5,333 bases of DNA, from the NCBI GenBank assembly GCA_021734595.1, contig JAIPIO010000267.1, positions 1 to 5,333 on the forward strand. Direction: 5' to 3'. Under the pieces are notes generated by a model. The model did no database searches. It was given only the letters and a program-made list of their open reading frames with translations, and was not told the DNA's origin. Each line of letters begins with the position of its first letter. Positions within the stretch are counted from its first letter, which is position 1. Below, one piece after another: positions 1 to 4,800 of this stretch. The position numbers were made by a program, and so were the translations under genes. This stretch comes from Kiritimatiellales bacterium (GTDB taxonomy: Bacteria > Verrucomicrobiota > Kiritimatiellia > Kiritimatiellales > Pontiellaceae).

Positions 1-131
1 CCAGCCTGACCCAAACCGCCAAACTCCAGAACGCGCCCGTCATCGAGCTGCTCCATGCGCTGCTCACCGGCACGCCCCGCCACGCGCAGGCTGCTCTATT
101 CGATGGTTCGGGCAACGCTCAATCCAGCTAA
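1..131 (+). CDS. C-terminal fragment of a transposase, probably IS66 family
   Basis: This is an open + strand frame from the window edge (first full codon at base 3) to a TAA at 129-131, giving 42 residues. It begins SLTQTAKLQNAPVIELLHAL and ends in a small polar tail. The pattern 'S-hydrophobic-x-Q/E-T/S-A-K-L ... hydrophobic-x-x-L-h-x-x-L' followed by a loose tail resembles the last helices of IS66-type DDE transposases, which cut and join insertion-sequence ends. The catalytic residues would lie upstream, outside the window, so activity cannot be judged. I see no clear terminal inverted repeat within about 100 bases after the stop. The family call rests on remembered pattern similarity over a short tail. 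That the frame is coding is more certain than the family name. Confidence 0.5.
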   Translation, partial: SLTQTAKLQNAPVIELLHALLTGTPRHAQAALFDGSGNAQSS

Positions 132-153
132 ACTGTTACTTTTAAAATTCATT

Positions 154-183
154 GGCTGACCCCTTTTTGGCTGACCCCTTTTT
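154..183. repeat. Tandem direct repeat, 2 x 15 bp
   Basis: The unit GGCTGACCCCTTTTT occurs twice head to tail with no mismatch (154-168 and 169-183), followed by more pyrimidines. It lies 22 bases after the transposase stop. 'GGCTGACCCC' next to a T run is, from memory, a common motif beside insertion sequences and REP-associated transposase genes in PVC-type genomes. It could be an end sequence, a REP-like unit or a target-site scar. Its role cannot be settled here. Confidence 0.75.
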
Positions 184-263
184 CCTTTTTGTTACAGGGT
201 ATTTGAGGGTGCTTCCAACCTTTATTCGGGTCATTTCTTGACCGCCATATTAATTCCACCTGA

Positions 264-282
264 ATATATGACAGCAATATAT
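264..282. promoter_or_regulatory. 19-bp palindromic element, copy 1 (imperfect)
   Basis: The sequence ATATATGACAGCAATATAT matches the copy at 353-371 at 17 of 19 positions. The two differences fall in the right arm and spoil its dyad symmetry. The copies start 89 bases apart in the same orientation. A pair of near-identical dyads upstream of one gene suggests an operator pair. The regulator is unknown, and regulatory function is inference. Confidence 0.4.
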
Positions 283-352
283 TTGGGCCTGACGATAGTG
301 AATTCAGCCTGTTTTACGCCAATTTCTGCCTTTTTTACTCATAAATATGATG

Positions 353-371
353 ATATATGACAGTCATATAT
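353..371. promoter_or_regulatory. 19-bp palindromic element, copy 2 (perfect dyad)
   Basis: The sequence ATATATGACAGTCATATAT has perfect 8-bp inverted arms around a 3-bp CAG centre. It ends 22 bases before the GTG start of the recombinase remnant, so it would overlap or sit just beside that gene's promoter. This is a typical place for a dimeric repressor such as the SOS or phage-type regulators that control recombinases. The sequence does not match an operator I can name. Confidence 0.5.
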
Positions 372-381
372 TCCAATATTG

Positions 382-387
382 AAGGGG
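382..387 (+). promoter_or_regulatory. Ribosome binding site of the recombinase remnant
   Basis: AAGGGG sits six bases before the GTG at 394. It decides the start against the in-frame TTG at 379, which would place this purine block inside the gene. That this site is intact suggests the gene was broken from its 3' side. Confidence 0.5.
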
Positions 388-393
388 ATAATT

Positions 394-663
394 GTGCAAT
401 ATATTGGTCTGGAACTGTTTGAAGATTTCGTCCGCAGCCGCAATCTGGTGGATGACCAGCACCTGCCGTATTACATCAACTGGATTTTACGCTTTCTGCG
501 TTCAGAATTCGACCGGGAGCACCTGTCGGAAAATGATTTGCTGCAGTGCTACTCCGATCAGCTCGCGCGGGATGATTCCGTCCAGGACTGGCAATTACGA
601 CAAAATGAAAATGGTCCGATGATTTTTAGAATCCTCTGTTTTGCTCTGCTTTTTCTCGTTTAA
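394..663 (+). pseudogene. Truncated integron-type tyrosine recombinase (N-terminal domain only)
   Basis: The intact protein would be a site-specific tyrosine recombinase of the integron integrase type. Residues 5-70, numbered from the GTG, look like the SAM-like core-binding domain: L-F-E-D-F-V-R-S-R at 8-16, then LPYYINWILRFL at 24-35, then LSENDLLQCYSDQLARDD at 44-61. This reads like the N-terminus of integron integrases from PVC and environmental bacteria. Family members run to 300-450 residues with a catalytic R...H-x-x-R...Y domain. Here similarity stops at about residue 70 (base 603), and an unrelated 19-residue hydrophobic tail leads to a TAA at 661-663. No catalytic residue is present, so it cannot recombine DNA. 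The GTG at 394 is preferred over TTG at 379 because AAGGGG (382-387) lies six bases before it. No remaining C-terminal half is seen downstream. Confidence 0.7.
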
Positions 664-694
664 AAATTCAAATGAGAACCTTTTGGGCTGCCAC

Positions 695-706
695 TTTGGC
701 GCCAAA
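695..706. repeat. 12-bp perfect palindrome
   Basis: TTTGGCGCCAAA is self-complementary and is followed by ATGATTTTT. It is too short and loop-poor to be a strong terminator. A wider TTTTGG (681-686) / CCAAAA (702-707) pairing is also possible. It may be only a chance dyad in the scarred junction. Confidence 0.35.
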
Positions 707-742
707 ATGATTTTTGTTGAATTGCGTGCCAAGGCATTAGAG

Positions 743-763
743 CGAGCTTCGAGCTTCGAGCTT
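743..763. repeat. Tandem repeat, 3 x 7 bp
   Basis: The heptamer CGAGCTT occurs three times without mismatch (743-749, 750-756, 757-763). Being 7 bp, it shifts frame with every copy, which argues against this stretch being part of a conserved gene. It is probably a replication-slippage product in non-coding DNA. Confidence 0.8.
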
Positions 764-845
764 GAAACGAATCGCGAAAAAACTCCACGGCAATGGAAAC
801 ACCCGAAGGAAGGGATTTTCAATATTACCCGCCCTCAACCGGAGC

Positions 846-874
846 TTGTCTAAACAGGACGGATTCATTATATT
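846..874 (+). promoter_or_regulatory. Possible promoter of the nucleotidyltransferase gene
   Basis: TTGTCT (846-851), a 17-bp spacer and TATATT (869-874) match a sigma-70-type promoter at 4/6 and 5/6 positions with ideal spacing. The expected transcription start, about 7 bases after the -10, falls at or next to the GTG at 882. That would give a nearly leaderless message and would explain why no purine-rich ribosome binding site is seen at normal distance. The match was found by eye and may be chance. Confidence 0.3.
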
Positions 875-881
875 TCCCCGC

Positions 882-1433
882 GTGAACAAAAACGAGTTAA
901 TCAACTATCTGGAACGAATCGATGGCGAACTAAAGCAGCCAGCCATGCTTTATATCTACGGCAGCGCCGCCTGCATTTTGCTGGGGGAACCCGACCGTAC
1001 CAGCTTGGATATTGATGTTGCCTCCCCCTACTCCGACGCCAACTACGGCGATATCGCGCAGGCAGCAAACCATGCCGGCATACCGATCAATCCCGATGAG
1101 GAGACTACATCCAACCATATAGAATGGATCCAAGCCCTCAGACTCTGCCTGCCAAAACCCGAATCGGGAAAAGGCATCACGCTATGGCAGGGAGAACGAT
1201 TGACAATCAAAAGCGCCCCGGTGCCTGAACTAATCGCAAGCAAACTGATCCGATATGACGAAATCGACCAAGGGGATATCCAATACCTGTGCTCGCAATC
1301 TCCAGTCCCTTTTTCGGAAATCGAGGCGGCCGTCCAACGGCTTCCTCCTCCATTCAACGAGGATGCGCTGGTGCTTGAAAACCTGGAAAACATACGGACC
1401 GACCTGAAAGTCTGGAGGAACGGCGCCCAATGA
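882..1433 (+). CDS. AbiEii/DUF6036-like nucleotidyltransferase
   Basis: This 183-residue protein has the minimal nucleotidyltransferase core. Residues 23-30 (LYIYGSAA) form the hydrophobic strand and G-S motif (27-28). R39-T40 precede the metal-binding D-I-D (43-45). The stretch VPELIASKLIRYDEIDQGDI (114-133) resembles the conserved 'Leu-Ile-x-x-Lys ... Asp-Ile' segment of AbiEii and DUF6036 proteins (K121, D132). Such enzymes transfer a nucleotide to a protein or tRNA, and several are toxins of type IV toxin-antitoxin or phage-defence pairs. The substrate here is unknown. I chose GTG 882 because the fold starts soon after it. Codons between 762 and 882 remain open but run through the 7-bp repeat and do not resemble the family. 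The stop overlaps the next start in ATGA (1430-1433), so the two are co-translated. A chromosomal housekeeping role cannot be excluded. Confidence 0.75.
   Translation: MNKNELINYLERIDGELKQPAMLYIYGSAACILLGEPDRTSLDIDVASPYSDANYGDIAQAANHAGIPINPDEETTSNHIEWIQALRLCLPKPESGKGITLWQGERLTIKSAPVPELIASKLIRYDEIDQGDIQYLCSQSPVPFSEIEAAVQRLPPPFNEDALVLENLENIRTDLKVWRNGAQ
1414..1418 (+). promoter_or_regulatory. Ribosome binding site of the 112-residue gene
   Basis: GGAGG lies inside the end of the nucleotidyltransferase gene, 11 bases before the ATG at 1430. Together with the 4-base ATGA overlap it supports coupled translation of the two genes. Confidence 0.5.
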
Positions 1434-1768
1434 CACCTCGCGAAAAACTACAATACAGCTATGAGCTGGCATTCTATCCGCCCCGCCTCAACGGGGTGTG
1501 GCAGCGGATTAAAAACAACGATGAAGTGGAAAACATCAAGGAACTGCTGGATACGGCCCTGCTGCTTCAACAGGCATTGCCGGAAACCGGATTCGCATCC
1601 CAACGCGCACTGCAACGTCTCGCAATGTATCAGGCAAAGTCCCGCGCGTTCGGCATGGTCACCTTCCTGAAAAACGTCCGAACAGCTCTCGGGTGTGACG
1701 ATCTTGACACGCACGTTGTCCCGGGGAACCTTGTTCGCGACATTGGCCTTCCGCCATTTTGCCGTTAG
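1430..1768 (+). CDS. Unrecognised small protein coupled to the nucleotidyltransferase
   Basis: This 112-residue product belongs to no family I recognise. Residues 1-84 look mainly alpha-helical: a charged start (TPREKLQYSYELAF), then DEVENIKELLDTALLLQQAL at 31-50, then a basic helix around 58-75. There is no signal peptide, membrane segment, clear helix-turn-helix or HEPN-type R-x4-6-H motif. Its start overlaps the nucleotidyltransferase stop by four bases, so the two proteins are probably made in similar amounts and may interact. This would fit an antitoxin or partner subunit, though that is inferred from context only. From about residue 85 (base 1682) the helical character ends in an irregular tail (GCDDLDTHVVPGN...PPFCR) that may be intergenic repeat DNA read through, so the original C-terminus may be lost. 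A GC-poor terminator hairpin follows 27 bases after the stop. Confidence 0.6.
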   Translation: MTPREKLQYSYELAFYPPRLNGVWQRIKNNDEVENIKELLDTALLLQQALPETGFASQRALQRLAMYQAKSRAFGMVTFLKNVRTALGCDDLDTHVVPGNLVRDIGLPPFCR

Positions 1769-1780
1769 CCACCCGCCCCG

Positions 1781-1881
1781 TTTTCCAATGCCAGGAAACC
1801 GGAGTCCGGTTTTTTCCAAGGGCAGGAAGTCTGCAAGGGTGTTTTTTCCAAGGTCTGGACGCTATTTTCCAATCATTGGAA
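1781..1881. repeat. Cluster of four TTTTCCAA...GGAA quasi-palindromes
   Basis: Four related elements lie in the same orientation: TTTTCCAATGCCAGGAAA (1781-1798), TTTTCCAAGGGCAGGAA (1812-1828), TTTTCCAAGGTCTGGA (1844-1859) and TTTTCCAATCATTGGAA (1865-1881). All begin TTTTCCAA and end in GGA or GGAA. The fourth is a full dyad (TTCCAAT-C-ATTGGAA). They fill the gap between two convergent genes, and the last runs into the final three codons of the propeller gene. From memory, similar TTGGAAAA-type motifs recur between genes in Kiritimatiellota, so this may be a dispersed intergenic repeat with a role in transcript ends or nucleoid binding. Confidence 0.65.
1796..1815 (+). terminator. Intrinsic terminator after the two-gene unit
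   Basis: AAACCGGA (1796-1803) and TCCGGTTT (1805-1812) are perfect inverted arms. In RNA they would pair as roughly AAACCG/CGGTTT around a GAGTC loop. The 3' arm runs into six T (1810-1815). It lies 27 bases after the stop of the 112-residue gene and so would end the + strand transcript. On the other strand the hairpin is followed by only a few T, so it is a weaker stop for the convergent gene. Confidence 0.6.
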
Positions 1882-4800
1882 CCTGTTGTCTTGATCCCGT
1901 TGGATTTCCATAAAGCCGATGGATGCGCCGGGTGCGGTGATTTCGACGACCATGTCGCCCTTGCAGGAAATGCCGGGCAGCTCCAGCACCGCCACGTCGT
2001 TTCCGGCGGCCGCCGTTTGCGGTGACCAGGCCTTCGCAACCGTTTTCCCGTTGACCAAAACATCGAACGCACCGCCCGAGGCGGGAAAGCCCATGCGGAT
2101 GGTGAAGCTGCCCGCCGGGCCAACCGGGACCACGCAGCGGGTAAAGCCGGGCAGACCGGAAGCATGGAGCCAGACACGGACATCGCCCTTGAATGTCCTG
2201 AAGGCATAATCCTCGTAATACGCGCCCTGCTTTTTGTCGTAGGTTTCCTGCAGTGAAAAGTTCATGGTCGGACGGCTGCGTTTCGGGCGCGGATAGGCAA
2301 ACCACAGCAGGCCGTCCTTGTCGCGGACATCGCCCGGCGCACCGAAGTTGATGCCTAGGTGCTTGAGCGGCGCGAGTTGTTCGTCACGGGTGAACCAGCC
2401 CCACGGGCCGGGATATGCATCGGTCTTCGGACGGGGGGCCATCGCAAAGGAGGTGCGCATGGAATAGGGGCAGGCGCAGCCGGAGTCGCCGACCGGCAGC
2501 AGCGCAATGCCGTTGGCCGCCACCATGTTGATCCAGCAGCTTGGCCGGATCGCTCCGATGGACGAAATGCCGCTGTCGTTTTCCAAATCGGTCATGCAGA
2601 TGTCCTGTTGCCGGAAAAAGAGAATGTTTTTGTTCCCCTGCATCGGGGCGCAGTTTTTGCCTTTCCGGTCCAGTTCAAACGGCACGGGCTCGCCCGTAAC
2701 CGGATGCGGTCTCGTGACAAATTCACCGGTGCGGACGTCCACCATGAACGGTTCCACCATCAGGCTGCCGTTGATCACGACCGGCCGATGGGTGTAGTTC
2801 AGCGGCTTCGACCACAGGTATCCGCCGGCGGCGGCATCGATCGCCGCCACCCGCCGCCAAGACAATCCCCCGCCCTCCCAGACGCTTCCCAAATCCTTGA
2901 TTTGGAAATGACCGGCCAGCAGCAAGGTTCCGTTGTGCCAGATCAGCCCGGTCTTTTCGCCGCCGCATCCCGTAATTTCCAGTGGACGTTCCCACTGCTT
3001 CTTCCCCGTCTTCAAATCCAGCGCAACCACCCGGCGGATATCGATGTCGTCCGAGCGGACGCGTACCGACGAATCCTCAACAAACTTCCCGGCAGCCTTC
3101 ATTTTTTCGCGTTCCGCAACGGCTGTTTTCCGATCATTGGTAGATTCCGCCAACTCCAGCAGGAAGACCTTTCCGTCCCCAGCGGCAATCCCGATGTTGG
3201 CCACCATGCTGCCCTCATGCTTCCAGAGCACCTTGCCCGTTTTGATGTCGATTCCGAAAACCAGATCCGAGGCCACCGTCTTGAAGAAGGCGCCCACCGC
3301 CTTGTAGGGCGAAAGGTTGGGATCCCACGGCGGATAGTTGCCGACCGGCTCGTAGAGCTTGAACTGGTGGTGCATCGAGCGGCGCGCCAGATCGGTCGGC
3401 ACCGGATAACGTTTCCTGAACTGCTCCACGATATCCGTATAGGGAATCTCCTCGGCAACCGGCTCGCCGCGGGTCTGGAACCACCAGCGGTGCCGGATGA
3501 AGGTTTTCCTGCGGATCTCCGACGGCACCTCGGAATCCTTGCGCCAGCGCCCGTTTTCCTCGTCCGCCCAGTATTTCCAGATAATGCCGTACTCGTTCAG
3601 CGCGGGCGATGAAGAACCGATCAGCACACCATCCACCACGCCGACATAGCCCCAGCGCCGGTCCTTGCGGGCATCGGGCATTCTATGAATGCGGATATCC
3701 TTCCCCGTCTCCGGGTCGAGCTGAAGGCACTGTTCCCCCACCGCCGCGAAAAATCCTTCCTTTGAGAGCGACAGGTTGCCAGCGTCCACATCCACCCGGA
3801 TGCGGAATGCACCGGGAATATCGCGCCGCCAGAGCTTCGTTCCGTTGTATGCATCGTAGCCCCACAGCACTTCCTCGCCCTGCAGGATCAGGCGGCCATC
3901 CACCGAGAGCGGCCCGACCGGGCGGCCGTGGCGGTCGACCAGCTCACGCTCGGCCGGATCGCCAAACCACAGCAGGTCGAGCGGGCCGCGCAACGCCTCG
4001 TCGTTCGAGATACCGCTGTTGTGCACATCGCCATAAAGTCCCGTCCAACCGCCCGCGCCGGGTAGCGCGCCGCGCCGGTAGGCCATCGTTCCGCCGGACT
4101 CCTGTACGATATCGTTTGCAGCAGCCTCGATGTTGCACGCCGGCAAGCAGGCCGTCCCTCCGCACGGTTTCAGCAACCGGTACAGAGCCGACCAGTCCCG
4201 CGGCGGGGTCTTGGATGCAATTAGGTCTGCAAAATAGAGTGGCAGGTCTGCCAACGCCCAATCCTCAACCACCATGCGCACGCCGTAGAGCCCTTCTTTT
4301 TCCAGTGCGTTGCGCGCCTGATCCCGCTTCTGGCGATCCGGCTGGAGACAAACAATGTTGAACGCGCTACCGAGCGCAATCCGCCGAGCGACGCCGATGT
4401 CGCCATCGGGCACCAGACACCAGCCACGCTTCCGGGCGGCAACCTTCAGCGCCTTGTCCGCAAATGGCTCAACCGCATTGGATTTCGCAACGGGTTCCAC
4501 AACCTGCTTTCCCTGCGCCGTCTTTTGCGGAACAAAGCAATGGATGGCTCCGGTTTCCGTGCTGGCAAAAAGCCGCCCGTTAGCAAAGGCCAGCCCGTGA
4601 ACCGCGCCTTCTGTTTCGGCCTTCCACTGTTCCTTCCCCTTTTTGGCATCGATTGCCACCACAAACCCGTCGCCGCCAGCGAAAACAAAGTTCCCCACCA
4701 GCACCAAAACATTCAATCCCTCGGACGGATGCTTCCATCGCACTTCGATTGCGGCCTCCTTGAATGCCTCAAGTTTCTCGCGCGCCTCTTTCCAGCGCAG

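Larger units (their letters stand above)
132..393. other. AT-rich intergenic region carrying short repeats
   Basis: These 262 bases between the transposase tail and the recombinase remnant contain no convincing gene. They hold a 15-bp exact tandem duplication (154-183) with pyrimidine-rich flanks, and two copies of a 19-bp palindromic element (264-282 and 353-371). The base composition is visibly more AT-rich than the flanking coding DNA. The right end would supply the promoter and operator of the recombinase gene. No confident -35/-10 pair can be chosen because the whole stretch is rich in TATA-like words. Confidence 0.6.
664..881. other. Non-coding junction region with palindrome and scars
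   Basis: These 218 bases lie between the broken recombinase and the nucleotidyltransferase gene. They contain a perfect 12-bp palindrome TTTGGCGCCAAA (695-706), a 7-bp triplicate repeat (743-763) and a possible promoter (846-874). One frame stays open from 641 to 853 and ends with residues EGIFNITRPQPELV, which could be the tail of a lost gene, but there is no ribosome binding site and I do not recognise it. The missing recombinase C-terminus is not found on either strand. Confidence 0.5.

Noticed and set aside
132..200. Terminal inverted repeat of the IS66-like element
   Set aside because: No sequence resembling a typical IS66 end was recognised and the other end lies outside the window, so the element boundary cannot be placed.
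762..881. N-terminal extension of the nucleotidyltransferase to TTG 762
   Set aside because: It starts inside the 7-bp repeat, has no ribosome binding site and adds 40 basic, non-family residues. GTG 882 fits the fold better.
1700..1770. Integron attC-like cassette site after the 112-residue gene (GTTAGCC at 1764)
   Set aside because: A GTT-containing heptamer is present, but I found no matching RYYYAAC partner with paired L boxes at a sensible distance, so a cassette site cannot be supported.
1448..1819. - strand frame of 123 codons opposite the 112-residue gene
   Set aside because: It has no ribosome binding site, runs through the repeat cluster and is antisense to the ATGA-coupled gene. 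The + strand frame has better start, coupling and terminator context.
1659..2207. - strand open frame overlapping the 3' end of the large gene and the 112-residue gene
   Set aside because: It overlaps two better supported frames and the terminator, with a Pro/Arg/Ser-rich product and no start signal.
2359..3612. Long + strand open frame (417 codons) opposite the large gene
   Set aside because: It is a mirror of the GC-rich third positions of the - strand gene. Its product is Arg/His/Pro-rich and low in recognisable motifs, while the opposite strand encodes clear propeller motifs throughout.
3609..4361. Second + strand open frame (250 codons) opposite the large gene
   Set aside because: It has an extremely Arg/Pro/Ala-rich composition with no domain, and is fully antisense to conserved-looking sequence. 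It is a shadow.
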